NCBI GenBank assembly: GCA_031835245.1
Contig: JAVKOQ010000160.1
Span: 1 to 64,000, forward strand
Direction: 5' to 3'
From: Balamuthia mandrillaris
Lineage: Eukaryota > Discosea > Longamoebia > Balamuthiidae
Length of the DNA: 64,000 bases
Made by a program: the position numbers and the translations under genes. Of the stretch, positions 12,460 through 23,357 are shown piece by piece (within the stretch, counting starts at the first letter, position 1; every line of letters starts with the position of its first letter). Under the pieces are notes generated by a model that was given only the letters and a program-made list of their open reading frames with translations, did not search any database and had not been told where the DNA came from.

Positions 12460-12893
12460 AAAGGAGAAGGTACGATTGTGCGTTGCTTTAGGGCAGGTAC
12501 GCCGCCATCAAACACGAAGACTGGCTTTATCCCAAAAAAAAGCAACTTGCTGGTGGGGACAGGTGACAAAAATAACAAAGGCTAAGCAAAGAACTGATTC
12601 ACAAAAGGCTATGTATCTCAAACGAACCATACACGAGTGAATAGACCCTTGAGGTGTGCATTTGGAATGGGGTTGCCTCTATCATCAACCATGCCAGCAA
12701 CCAACTGAGAAATCCATACCGACGCATCTGATTCCAATGCAAACGAAAAAAAAAAAACTACTGAGCACCAATAAAAAAAAGGGGGGGGGATAGAAACCAG
12801 CGCACCTATAGCCAGTCGCTTGTTCTTGAGCGTAGTGAGGCTGCAATACTTGCCGGATGGAGCAAGAAGCTCCCACAAGTGGGAAACTCCCAT
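9398..12893 (-). CDS. XPG/ERCC5/RAD2 structure-specific 3' flap endonuclease
   Basis: Nucleotide-excision-repair nuclease that cuts 3' of the lesion. Exon 1 is 12893-12806 ([18 protein letters not shown], the family start) and exon 2 is 12727-12628, which supplies the N-domain with the catalytic Asp in [11 protein letters not shown]. The next exon carries [15 protein letters not shown], then comes an Arg-rich helix ([17 protein letters not shown]). A long acidic, low-complexity spacer follows (about 10700-12200), as expected for XPG but not FEN1 or EXO1. The I-domain is at about 10230-10580, with [25 protein letters not shown] and the helix-hairpin segment [14 protein letters not shown]. The C-terminus (9398-9769) is a Lys/Thr-rich nuclear-localisation tail. 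A (GA)n tract at 12418-12454 is intronic. A copy of exon 2 with its 5' intron edge lies about 100 bp upstream of the start codon (see separate feature). Confidence 0.95.
12418..12454 (-). repeat. Intronic (GA)n microsatellite (CT on sense strand)
   Basis: Pure GA repeat on the plus strand within an XPG intron. Confidence 0.9.
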
Positions 12894-13661
12894 CTGGCCA
12901 GTCCTTCCCTCCTTTTTCAGAAGGACTTTGGTAGTTTTTTTTTTTGCGTTTTCTCGGAAAATTTTTGGCGTTTTTTTTTTCAGAGGCAACCATGCCAGCA
13001 ACCAACTGAGAAATCCATACTGACGCAGGTGATCCCAATGCAAACGAAGAAAAAACGTTAAACAGGCGAGAGGGCAGGAATAAGCTCTGCAGGGCGCCCC
13101 TTTGTGGGAAAATGCGTGAGTTCTCGGCAAGAATGGGCCAGCCAACTTGCACAACACTGAATGCTCTTATACTTATGCTGGGCTCCCGCTTCATGAACCA
13201 AGTGCCTGTTTTTGGGATAGGCCTTTTACTTGCGCCACCTTTTCACCATCTTTCAAGCCAAACTTGGAGATGAACCGAAGGGGCTCGTGAGGGAGCTTGG
13301 TTTTATTTCAATGTCCAAAAGGAAGGAGCGATTACAAAAGGAATAAGGTCAGCAGTACGCAGCCCATCATGGGAGGGGTTGATGCGCAATGCTTCATTGC
13401 TCCGCAGCAACAACAGGTGCACTTGTGGTAACGCTGATGTGCGGTGGACTCCTGCCCAATCACTCCTTGAGATGAGGGCGTCGGGAGGCTATGCACAGAG
13501 TAGGAAGGGAAGAAATACTATATCTACAAACGAGACGGTGCCACTCCTTCCTATTCCTGATGCAAAATGTGTCTCCCGACGCTAGTCACAATAGAACAAC
13601 AACAAATTCAGCCAACTGAAGACAGAGTGATTGTATAAGGAAACCAAACTAACCATTAACC
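12894..13661. other. Intergenic: PUB gene 3' end to XPG start
   Basis: This 768-bp spacer separates two minus-strand genes. It contains the orphan copy of XPG exon 2 at about 12988-13053. The remaining sequence has no convincing gene; the plus-strand frame at 13379-13585 has no recognisable features. Confidence 0.5.
12988..13053 (-). pseudogene. Orphan partial copy of XPG exon 2 and its 5' intron edge
   Basis: About 62 bp here match 12688-12751 with about five differences, 300 bp apart in direct orientation. The copy still encodes [13 protein letters not shown] and keeps the end of the preceding intron (TTCGTTTGCATTGG). The acceptor AG present in the functional copy (ggaatcag) reads gggatcac here. 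It lies in the leader or promoter region of XPG. It is probably non-functional. Confidence 0.8.
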
Positions 13662-14564
13662 TCAGCGACCACCTTTGTTAAGGTCAACCCCCAAAGCCCT
13701 AAAGTTGCTAATGTTAGCTCCACCACCACACAGCTGAGATTTCTGCATGATAGGACAAAAGTTGATAAAAGAGGTTAAGACGTGTCTCTTAAAGCCGCTA
13801 AGCAAGTATGTGGGAGCATGTGAATGTGTACCGAGTCATGGTATTCTTTTTGGCTTACTTCCTTGCGGTCAGCTTGCACCTTGGCCAATATTTCTTTCTT
13901 CTTAGCCTCTTCCGCCGCGTGTTCTTGCCTGCGTTGCTTGGCACGCTGCTGGCGTTGGTACTCAGCGTGGCGGTCCTCTCCTGTCTGCAGCAAGGTCCAC
14001 CCTATTTCCAGAGCCTCCATGCTGCCACTCTCTGGGAATATGAAAAAGTCTCCTTCCTATCCGCCCAGTAGTTCACATACAGAACAGAACAGAACAGAAC
14101 AGAACAGAACAGAACAGAACAGAACAGAACAGAACAGAACAGAACAGAACAGAACAGAACAGAACAGAACAGAACAGAACAGAACAGAACAGAACAGAAC
14201 AGAACAGAACAGAACAGAACAGAACAGAACAGAACAGAACAGAACAGAACAGAACAGAACAGAACAGAGCAGAACAAAAACAAATCAATATATTTTTTAA
14301 AAAAAACAACAAAATCAACGAAAGAAAGCAGAGGATTACCCTGGCCCAGCCCAACGCTTGCAGGAACTGGGGTGCGCCTTTGACCTTCCAGACCTTGTCC
14401 TGAAAGACCTTGCTGGTGAAGGCCACTTTTCTGAACTTGGAGTCCGGTTCAGGGTGCTGCAGTACATTGTTCACCAGTTTCAACAAAGTGGTGAGGGCCG
14501 GATGAAAGTCCACGTCCGGCTGCTCTATCAACGTTTCGAAAGCAGCCGCTAGCTGCTCCTCCAT
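13662..14564 (-). CDS. PUB-domain protein (probable p97/VCP cofactor)
   Basis: Starts at the ATG at 14564 (MEEQLAAAFETLIEQ). Exon 1 encodes a PUB domain: LLKLVNNVLQHPEPDSKFRKV, then KVWKVKGAPQFLQALGW. PUB domains, as in PNGase, UBXN6 and HOIP, bind the C-terminal tail of the AAA ATPase p97. A splice joins exon 1 (ending A-L-G-W-A-R) in phase 0 to an exon at about 14055-13843 starting EGDFFIFPESGS. That exon continues into a charged coiled-coil stretch rich in RQQRAKQRRQEHAAEEAKKK. A last short exon (about 13740-13662) ends FRALGVDLNKGGR and a TGA. A 5-bp-unit microsatellite of about 200 bp occupies the first intron. The family call is good; the specific cofactor identity is unknown. No UBA, UBX or transglutaminase domain is visible. 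Confidence 0.75.
14079..14275 (-). repeat. (AGAAC)n pentanucleotide microsatellite, about 39 copies
   Basis: Near-perfect tandem AGAAC units (TTCTG family on the sense strand) over about 197 bp in an intron of the PUB-domain gene, ending about 60 bp before the donor-side exon. The long Cys/Ser/Val/Leu/Phe frames across it are repeat artefacts. Confidence 0.97.
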
Positions 14565-14756
14565 ACTTTTACTTGGGGTTCTTCTTCTTCTTCTGCTCCC
14601 TTCTGCTGCTGCTTCTTCCTGTGCTGGATAATGACGTGGCGTGAAGTGGAACACCGTGTCGTCCTGACACGTCGCAATTTAAAACTACGTCGACATAATA
14701 TAATTACCGTGACGACACGATGATATGAACAAAAAAAAAAAGCAAAAGGGCAAAGA

Positions 14757-15970
14757 TGGAAAGCAGCACCGCAGCAGAAGAAGCTTCATTCTCCTCAGCG
14801 TACCGAGAACGGTTGCTGAAGAGGCAGAGGGAACGGGAGACCACTGTCTTTGCCTCCGCATTCTCGCCAGACGGTCACTTTCTGGTGTGCGGCAACGCTT
14901 ATGGTAAAATCTGCGTGTGGCTGCTGGACCGTTGTTTGGTGAGTAGTTTACTTGCTCTCTCCCCTCTTCCGCTGCTTCTTCTTCTGATCATTACTGTCTT
15001 TGTGTGCATGCTCATGCTCTATGTTTGTGCCTCATAATCAGAGTGAAGGCTATTGGCAGAGCGTGCTTGGCAAGAGCAAGTCGAGGCAAGTGACGGCTTC
15101 CCCATTTCTGCTGCTGCAGTTCTCTTCTTCCGCTTTATTCTCATTTTGTTTTCTTCCTCTTTGCTGTTTAGGAACCACTGTCCACCACCAACCTACTCCT
15201 TCCAAGCTCACCATTACTCCTCCTCCATATATTCGTTATGCTTCTCTGGCCATGGTCAGTTGCTCATAAGGTGCAACATTTTCCGGCCCTCGTTATTCTT
15301 GCCCTCTTCATTAACACAACTATAAACGACACCTCTCTCTCTCTCTCTCACCGCGATAGTGGAGCGGAACAAGAAATAAGGGCATGGGACTGGAATGCCA
15401 TAGCCCAGAAATGTTGGGATATTGTCAAAAGGGCCAAGGAAGTTGCTGAAAGTACTGAATTCCTTTTATGTTGATTTTCGTTTGGCATACAATGATGCCT
15501 GACCAGGATGTACCGATGCAGGTATGGCTATGGGGGAGGGTGCTGCCACCAAAGGTGGCTTCCATCAGCAGTCTTTTGCCACTCAACAAACAAACTTAGG
15601 GATGGTGGAAGACTATGTTAGCACCAACCTCCTTTTATTCCAGTTGACAAACAAAACAAGAACGGAAACTAATGGAATGGCCACTGACAATAGAGTACGC
15701 TGTCCCCATAAAGTGCAGCCTATATATTGTATCTTATTTTTTCTCTTCCTCATTCCGTTACGAACGACACTATTGTCAAGATGGAAACATTGTACACAGC
15801 AACAGGAGAGAAGGACGCTTATGCCTACGATCTCAGTACACAAAAGCAGATCAGTAGAATGCAAGGACACAGCGACTATCTTCATTGTATAGTGGCGCGC
15901 CAGCAAGAGAGTCAAGTTCTCACCGGCTCCGAGGATGGAACCGTTCGTATTTGGGGTAAGTCTTAACTTT

Positions 15971-16004
<34 letters not shown>

Positions 16005-16677
16005 CCCCCCCCTCTTTCCATTTACGATTCATTTCACAAAGATACAAGGACGATGGAGTCAACAGCAATGCTAGATCCAGTTGCACTGCAGGCCGTCACC
16101 ACCGACACATCGTCGCTACCCAAGGCCAAGTCCAACTGCTGGGTTAGCTGCATGGCTCTTGATCCTTCTGATAATTGGATGGTGTGTGGCGGCGGCACTC
16201 GTTACCTTTCTCTATGGCACCTCTCTTCCTTGACGGCAACGGCGGTCATGCCTTCGGCTGGTGCTCCACAAGCTGTTCTCTTTCATGAAGATAAGGTTTG
16301 TTTGTTGGTTTGCTGTCTCACATCTGGTTGATGAGCAACGCTCATTTCCCGAAAGATTTTATCAGCAGGAAATGAGGACAAGCTCTATTTGTGGCATAAG
16401 AGTAACGGCAAGTTCTTGAATCGGATAACCACTTCGTCATCCTCTATATTTTCGTTAAGTGCTAATAAGGATCCCGTCAACTTAGCTGTATGTAGTTCCT
16501 TCGCCATCTGTTCCTCATCACCCCTCTTTTCTTTGTTCTGACTTGCATTTTTCTTTCTTTATCGCTTTTTTGCTTCTTGTTGTATTGTCAAAGATTCTTA
16601 CAGCAGCTGGCAACACGCCTCTTGTGGATGTATTTACGGAGCCAACGCACAAGTCCTTCTCATTAAAGTTCAAGTAA
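14757..16677 (+). CDS. THO complex subunit 6 (THOC6)-like WD40 protein
   Basis: WD40 propeller subunit of the THO/TREX complex, which couples transcription to mRNA export. Exon 1 (14757-14938) encodes MESSTAAEEASF, then a first blade, TVFASAFSPDGHFLVCGN and GKICVWLLD. A later exon gives YSFQAH with IYSLCFSGHGQLLI, spliced to SGAEQEIRAWDW. The exon ending at about 15956 gives GHSDYLHCIVARQQESQVL and TGSEDGTVRIWG. The next gives NWMVCGGGTRYLSLWHLS. The last ends ILTAAGNTPLVDVFTEPTHK and SFSLKFK. These match the order and wording of animal and plant THOC6 (for example HTDYIHCL..EVLSGGEDGAVRLWD and DWMVCGGGPALTLWHL), including the C-terminal VFT..FSL. CT tracts lie in introns at 15335-15350 and 15971-16012. 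Its 3' end is 59 bp from the convergent methyltransferase. The exons around 15380-15780 are the least certain. Confidence 0.85.
15971..16017 (+). repeat. Intronic (CT)n-C(n) tract
   Basis: CT dinucleotides then a C-run, starting about 12 bp after a donor in the THOC6 gene. Confidence 0.9.
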
Positions 16678-16736
16678 TTCTATGCGTTCGTTCTAGTGAG
16701 ATAACGTGAGAGAAATGGATAGGTCAGGCGATGATA

Positions 16737-17875
16737 TTATTTGCTATTGTGGAGCAAGGAGGCTGTCGGGCGTATGCGGTAGATGGTGATGGCCCTGTTC
16801 CTAAAATCGGGGTGCAGCTCATCCCATGCAACGGGATGCAAGGAGAAGCCTTCCCCCTCCATTTGCTCGAAAAACTTTCGTTCGACTCTTAGGGACCTCG
16901 TTTCCTGTGCCAAAATGATTTCAGTGGGCCGTTGAGGAGATCCCTTCTTTGCCACCATCACCAATGTCTGCACCAGCGGTTCCACCAAGTGATCCAACCA
17001 AATGACATCTGATGCCACCACATAGTCAAACCCTTTATCTTCTGCTTCTTGTGATTTCTCCTTCGTATCACGCTGCGTTTGTGAAGTATTGGCACAGATA
17101 GCATCAACATCAAGGGGATTGCCCCACCGCAGGCATCCTATCCTCACTTGGGGCTCCGCTTGCAGTGTATCTTGGTGCAGTAGTTTGTTGGCTTGCAGGT
17201 TGCGTTGCAGGTTGGGTAGTACCTCCTCAAGGTCCGTCATCACCACGTTTGCTCCTATGTAAACCAAAAGCATATTACCATCATGTTGGCAACAGCAGCA
17301 CCATGCGTAAATAAAACGGAAAAGAAAAAAGAGGAACGGAGGAAAAAAAAACACCTTGCAGGGCAAGGGCGATGCCGACAAGGCCGCAACCAGCGCCCAC
17401 CTCCAGCACTCGCTTCCCTTCCCATTTGTGTTCTTGTTGGCTGTGCTCCAAGTATTTTGCCAGCGCTATGGAACTGTCCTTTGGTAGCAGTAGTAGCTCA
17501 GCGGTTTAGGCATTACCACCTTAACCAATGGGGTATGGTAGGAGGAAGGGGAACCTACCCACAGCCGATAGCCCGTCTTGGCAGCGTGGGATAAGGAAGA
17601 GGAGGAGGCCTCCCCCCTCCTGGGGTTTGTCCTTGGTTTTCTTCCTCTTCCTGCAAAGTAATGGTTCTACCGAAGAACGTGAGGTTGTTGTGGGGGTGAC
17701 AGGGGTCCACCACGTACCACCGCCTCCCTTTCAGCAGCAGCAAGAGCGGAGATGGCGCCGCCCTCCCGACCGCACCACATGTTTCAGCAGGGGAAGCGGC
17801 GGCGGCGGCGGCGGCGGCGGCGGAGGTTGTCGTTGCAGCAGTACCGGCTGTGCTGGTGGTGGTGGTGGTGTGCAT
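16737..17875 (-). CDS. METTL21/FAM86-type protein lysine methyltransferase (Methyltransf_16)
   Basis: SAM-dependent methyltransferase. From the N-terminus: the candidate ATG at 17875 gives a Thr-rich then poly-Ala segment, followed by WYVVDPCHPHNN and FFGRTITLQEEEEN, the beta-strand expected at the start of this family. After a small intron come TGYRLW and DSSIALAKYLE, then motif I VLEVGAGCGLVGIALA (about 17355-17405). After another intron: GANVVMTDLEEVLPNL (post-I), FDYVVASDVIW (motif post-II, family DVxY/W) and a C-terminal ITIYRI strand. The segment QEEEEN and the segment TGYRLW are in different frames with no usable GT donor between them. Either the G-rich run at about 17598-17625 holds an indel or assembly error, or an unusual splice is used. 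Substrate unknown. Confidence 0.75.
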
Positions 17876-18225
17876 ATTCCTGGGGGGGGGGGGGGGAGCA
17901 GAAGAGTAGAGTAGAGGAAGCACCTACTTCCTGAAGAAGAGGAGGAGGAATTGTGCGCGACTGCTCACCACCCCCCTCGATTGGTGCAGGAAACCTGCAG
18001 CAGCTGAGAAGCCTTGTTTCTTCAAAGAAAAAAGAAAAGAAAACCACCACCACCACCACCACCACCACCACCACCACCACCACCACCACCACCACCACCA
18101 CCACCGCCACCACCACCACCACCGCCACCACCACCACAGCCGAGGAGGAGGAGGAGGAGGAGCACAGCAGCAGCAGCAGCAGCAGGACCTCTTATACCGG
18201 GGCAGTGTTTCCCCCTCTGCCGCAC
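17876..18225. promoter_or_regulatory. Divergent promoter region with G-run and (ACC)n tract
   Basis: About 350 bp between the start codons of the minus-strand methyltransferase and the plus-strand PEX26-like gene. It contains a G-run (17881-17896), an (ACC)n/(CCA)n microsatellite (about 18041-18136) and short (GAG)n and (CAG)n runs. The promoter function is inferred from the divergent layout. Confidence 0.45.
18041..18136 (+). repeat. (ACC)n trinucleotide microsatellite
   Basis: About 30 ACC units with two GCC interruptions, upstream of the likely start codon at 18226. It would encode poly-Thr if translation started further upstream. Confidence 0.95.
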
Positions 18226-20039
18226 ATGGAGGCCAGCAGCCTGCCCAACGGGTGGGGAGAGGAGGAACGCCGCCGCTCCTTGTGCACCAGCAAGGAAAAG
18301 ATGAGCGCCAGCGTGGTGCTCGACCAGATCGAAAGCCTGTTTTTGTTGGGGCGCTTCCAGGACGCTTTCCTCCTTTGCAGAGAGCAACTGGCCAAGTACG
18401 ATGCTCGCGCTGTGACCACCACTTTGCCTCCCCACACAACTGCTCACAAGCCTACCGCCAACCCCAAAAACGTGCTTCACAACTTTGCGCAAACAAAACG
18501 CGCTCTTCACCCACAGACGAAGAAAGAAGAAGCCCTCTGCCAAGACTTTTCAGGCAGCACTACCGCACATAAGGACGGTTGGAAGGCAACGTTAGCCCGG
18601 AACGACACGGCGACTCGGTTGGTGCTCCTTATGATACAGCTTCTTTTCGAGTTGAAGCGGCACATGGACGTGGAGGACTTCATCTTTGAGTTCTACGGAG
18701 CGTTGCCTCACATACCCCTGCAAGTGTTCTTGTTAATGTAGGTTATTCGTGCTTCCCCCCTAGTTTCCGTTCTCGTTCTAATATATATTCCATCCAACGT
18801 TGTGAAGGCTGAACTTGCAAATCTCTCTTGGCCAGTTGGAACATGCCAAAGAATTGGCAGTGGCCTACCTCAACGCCGCCGTGGTGACTTCCAATCCAGA
18901 ACTCGGCAACCATGAGGAAGCCAGCAGCCGTAAAGGCAAGGAGAAGGCAGACAAGGAGGAAGACTCCTCCTCTTTGACCTTTGAGCAACAGCAGGCCAAT
19001 GGTGGAAAAGGTCCTCCTCGTCTAACTTCTACTCCTGCTGCTGCTTCTACACCAGCATGCGAAGAAAAGAAGAGACAGCAGGAATTGGTCCTATTTGCCT
19101 TTGCCACGCTGTTTGCTGACAATGACCATAGTAAGAGCCGAAAGGAAGCGAAGGCGGAAGAGAACAAACGGTGGCCACCATTCACAAGACAGCAAAGCCT
19201 TGCTGTTCTTGAGCTGTTTGTGATGCATATTCTTTTGCCTCTGCAACATTACCAGGAGGCCAGTGACTTGTTGGCTCACCTTGGCGACGCCACCGCCATC
19301 CCTACCCAAAAACTGGAGGTACTTTTGTTTCCGTCTCCACTTCTTCTCAAAAACTAACATTAAAAATCCAAAAATAAAGAGGTTGAGGCGGGCTTTGTTT
19401 TCGGAGCAACGAGTGGCGGAAGAACGAAAAGAGCAGCCCCCTTCCAGCCGGCAACAGAAGACTGCGGCTGCTGCTACTACTCCCACTCATATTGCCACCC
19501 ACAGCGATACATCTCAAACAATCAACCCAGCATCACCTACTAGCAATAATGTGCTAAGCTATGACACCGGTGGTGGACGTACTGCACCTCTTTCCTCATC
19601 ACATAGGGTGGAAGACGCATCTGCCATAACCAGCCTTCCTACTATCAGACGCAATACCAACACAGATGTGGTTGTCTCACCTTCTGAAGTGGCATTTCCG
19701 CAAAGCCTTTTCCAATGGATAATGTCTCTTGCCAGCCCAATCACCTCCTCCATATCTACTTCCACCAGTCTCGTCCCTTCTTCTCATTTTGCAAAACGCC
19801 ACGCAATGACCCTGCGCTATACGTTGTGGTTAGGTTTATGCCTCGTTGCCTCTTTCCTTGGATGCTATTCCTTCCTTTTGTTTCTGCGAAAAGACAGAGC
19901 CCCCCGCTTGCTTCGTCTTCTCTTCGACAACTTGAAGGAGCTGCTGACGGCAGGCCTCTCGTTCAACAGATCGCTCCCGTCTTCTACGGCCCCCAGCTAT
20001 CGCCCTCGTCGACGCTCTCCTCCTCTTCACCGTTCTTAA
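18226..20039 (+). CDS. PEX26-like tail-anchored peroxisomal membrane protein
   Basis: Exons 18226-18737, 18808-19318 and 19380-20039 join in frame. The protein starts MEASSLPNGWGEEERRRSLC and continues SASVVLDQIESLFLLGRFQDAFLLC. Helical segments follow (LVLLMIQLLFELKRHMDVEDF, LNLQISLGQLEHAKELAVAYL, LAVLELFVMHILLPLQHYQEA). Near the C-terminus a hydrophobic segment of about 20 residues, LWLGLCLVASFLGCYSFLLF, is followed by basic residues, as in a tail anchor. The segment HILLPLQHYQEASDLL with RLRRALFSEQR parallels human PEX26 (RVLLPLGCLSEAEELV with LQAIHTARQQQ), and the anchor lies at an equivalent place. PEX26 docks the PEX1-PEX6 ATPase on peroxisomes for PEX5 recycling. A Ser/Thr-rich linker (19440-19680) is longer than in animals. 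Similarity is by motif order only, so this is a strong inference rather than proof. Confidence 0.65.
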
Positions 20040-20238
20040 GAACATCATCATTATTATTATTTAAGTTGTTTGTCTAAAAAGGTTGTACAAAGTTAACAAA
20101 GCAGCTGCCTTGATATACCACAAAGTTTGTTTTTTATTTGCTGCGTTGTCTGAGCTATTTGTGGGTGCCACTTTTGACCATACAAATACATCCGCACCAC
20201 CCTCCTCTTGCAACCACCCTTACCACGACAGTCGCTCA

Positions 20239-21536
20239 CTAGTCCTCAAGCATCTGGTGACCGCCACCAAGCACTATGAGGCCGCTGCCAAATAGGTTGC
20301 CAACGCTTGCCATTTGCTCATCCAACGTCGCCAGAGCTAACTTCTCTAACTCTTTGCTGACCGTGGTAAGCACGTGATTCTGCTCATCCACCAAGGAAAG
20401 CAGCCAGCACCACGCATAATGCATTCATGTCAGTTTGCATATCAAGGCGGAGGCAGGACATAAAAAGAGAAGAAAACGAAGCAAACAGTACCTTGATGCG
20501 GGCATCTATCTTAAAGGCGGTTTTGATTTGTGTGGTGGTGAGAGTAGCGCATAAGCTGAGCAGCTTTTTGTAGAGATGAACGAGTAGATCAAACAAGCTG
20601 TACACTATTTCAAGGTAGTCGAGGGTGGATGGCTGCATAACAACACGTTCATGATGAGGGTGAATAAGATGGCACATACCATCTACGCTAAGGCTCTTGT
20701 ATCAACAAATGGAGATAATACGTACAATGTTTGGTGTGGTCAAGTACTCTCGTTTGGACTACAATGACAAGGCAAGTGTTAATGCAGAGGGGGAGAAGAG
20801 GAAGGTAGAGGGGAGGAGGAAGAGGAAGAAGAAGACAGAGGACAGCATTACTCTCTTTCTGGGTGTCTTCTTGCCGGAATAGTTGGTGCCAGCAGCACCG
20901 GAGGGAATTTCCTGGTCGGGACCGCCTTTCTCGGTCCAGTCCTCGTACTCCTCCCAGAAGGTTAGAAAGGCATGCAGGAATGTTTCGGCGGTATCCACGG
21001 TGATCAACGGGGCCAAGCTAATGCCCATGTAGAACCAGCTCTCTGACCTTTTTGATACATGGTTTGCTCATGGAGGCTCAAACAGAGAGAATAAAGAGGC
21101 AGAATAAAAGAGAGAGAAGAATGCAGGGCGAGCAAACGCACCGCTTTTGAAGAAATGTGTCGTTGGTGTTGGTTGGTGCGTGAGAGGACGAAGAGGAGGA
21201 GAAGGAAGAGGAGGCAGCGGAAGGAGAAATGCCAAGCGGGCCATTGGAAGAGAGGGAAGTAAGTGTCTTTTTGCGTTGGGTTTTGTGGAGGTAAAACCGG
21301 GCCAGGTCTTCTTTGGTGAGTTGGAGGGTGTTCATCCAGAGGGCGGAGCCCTGGTGCACCCGTTTTAGGTAGTCGAAGTTTGCCAGCCGCTTCTCCAGCA
21401 GAGCCTCCAGGCTGCTGGGCTCCAGCTTGCTCTCCTTTGCCTCCTTGGCGGCTTTGGCGGGGGGCTTGCCTCCAGCGGCGGTGGCGGCGGCAGACAGAAC
21501 GGTAGGAGTGGGGGTGGGGGCGGTTGCCTCCGCCAT
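20239..21536 (-). CDS. Conserved-looking protein of unknown function
   Basis: Not recognised. Starts at the ATG at 21536 (MAEATAPTPTPTVLSAAA) with an Ala/Pro-rich leader. The helical part follows: LEALLEKRLANFDYLKRVHQ, ALWMNTLQLTKEDLARFYLH. After a Ser-rich loop and an intron (donor after FLQK) comes RSESWFYMGISLAPLITV with FLHAFLTFWEEYEDW. Next is TLDYLEIVYSLFDLLVHLYK and IKTAFKIDARIK, and the last exon has HVLTTVSKELEKLALATLDE, ending HQMLED. The pattern is of a soluble all-helical protein with no signal peptide or membrane span. Its last codon is 200 bp from the end of the convergent PEX26-like gene. The coding status is well supported by frame, splice phases and codon use. Confidence 0.65.
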
Positions 21537-21900
21537 GCTCGTCTTGTGCGTTCTACCCGGACGACGCTACGCTTCTCCCTCCCCTCTGCTCTCTTTTCTC
21601 TTCTTCTTCTTCTTCTGCTGCTGCTGCTGCTGCTTCGGGGGGTGGTGGGGAGCGAGAGCGGGAGGGGAGGGGGCCACACGCACGGCATGGTGCGCCGTTA
21701 CCATTATTATCCTCCTATGAGCATAAGTGTCGTTGGTTTGCCCTCCTCCACCTCATAGCTTGAATCAAGAACTTAGAAAGAAGACAAAAGCAAAGCCTGC
21801 TGCTGCTTCCGCCCACCTCATCTGCTGCGTTTAACGGCGGGAAGCGGGTACTAGCGAGCGGACTGTTGGGTTGCTCTCCCTCACTCGGACTTTCAGCATC
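21537..21900. promoter_or_regulatory. Divergent promoter region, unknown gene / UBE2O
   Basis: This 364-bp spacer separates divergent start codons. It contains a CTT/CTG-rich stretch (about 21600-21636) on the plus strand and no evident gene. Confidence 0.4.
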
Positions 21901-22063
21901 ATGCAGCGACGACTGCCCAACAACAGCAACAAGGACAATAATAATAATGATGACGCTTCCAGTTCTCAGCTCGGCAAGGTTCCTTACACAGACCACCCTC
22001 AGGTACGCACCTGCCTGCTCACTGGCAGGGTCTCTCTCAGTCAGTCTGTCCTCTATCTTTTTC

Positions 22064-22138
<75 letters not shown>

Positions 22139-23315
22139 GTGGAGTGGAAGGGGGAGTTACAAAGGGAGTCAAGTCACTGACAAGAAGAGCAGCTTTTTAC
22201 AGATGACTTGGTGTGCTTGCCAAACAAGCCGGAGAACATTGGCTGCGTCTCAAAGCTAGGTTGGCAGTCGGACAGCGAGGAGGACTACAGTGACAGCGAG
22301 GAGGAACCTCTCCCAGAGGAAAGCGTGTTGGTGGAATGGGGACCTCGCAGGCTGCAAGATGCCTTACTAGAGGACGAACAAGAGGCGCTGGAGGCCAAGC
22401 GGCTGGTGGTGGTGGACAGAGCAATTGTGCAGGGAGACGTTGTGACCAAAACCAAAGCACCAATCGATGCACAAAGCGGGCTGGTGGAGAAGGTACATGT
22501 CTATTTGGACCTCAAATTCTCAACCGGCGAACAACAGAAGTGGGTGCCTGCCCCCAACAACGCTCGGCACGTGCATTCCTTTCAGCCTCATACCTTTGTG
22601 GTGCGGGGTCCCTTGCTTGGTCGTGTTACAATGGTATGTAACTTACTCTAGTACTATTCTTGTCTCCTTTGCGTTGTAGTATTGTTGTTGTGTTGTGGGT
22701 TAGTGGTTTGGGTGTCTCAACTGTAAGATGAGGAGAGGAACACCACTGACGTTTTCAAACCAAGTGCAAAGTGAGCATACAGGTCCAATTCAAAGATGGC
22801 GCCCTCTGCGAGTTATGTCCCGCCCCTCCCATTAAGTACGATGACGAGGACGATGACGAAGAAGAAGACTGGAACTATGCCTATTATCCTGGTATGCTAT
22901 TCGACACCAATCTGTCCACTGTGAAACAGGACACTATACGATGGATACATGGCACCTATCAACGGCGCAAGCATAATCAGGGTGTACGTTCCTCTCTCTC
23001 TCTAACATTATCTTTGGCTTGATGAACCTACAATATTTTTCTGTCGCACAGAGGGTTGTTAAGGTGGAACCATTTGAGGTCCAAGTCCTATGGGTTGCTA
23101 CCACCGAGGTACTCCATTTTATTGACCTGCCTACCCCATATTACTGACCAATGAGTGTCTCATATAACAGCACAGGGAGGCATTAGCCACTGGCACTAGG
23201 GTGACCTATCCGCCATCTGAGCTGGTTGTGCTTGATTACTTTAATCATGCTCATTGGAGAATTGGGGATGTAGCCATCTGTCAACCAGGTACTCATCCAG
23301 TTATGCTCTATATGT

Positions 23316-23357
<42 letters not shown>

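Noticed and set aside
13379-13585. Plus-strand frame of 68 codons upstream of XPG
   Set aside because: No recognisable feature, no splice partners, and it lies in an intergenic spacer of minus-strand genes.
14002-14300. Long frames of FCSVL or EQNRT repeats
   Set aside because: Translation artefacts of the AGAAC microsatellite within an intron.
17485-17575. tRNA-like A-box (TAGCTCAGCGG) near the methyltransferase
   Set aside because: No matching B-box, acceptor stem or anticodon stem could be formed; the position is inside an intron of a coding gene.
21147-21368. Plus-strand Gly/Arg-rich frame
   Set aside because: Antisense of the minus-strand gene whose helical segments and splice phases fit well.
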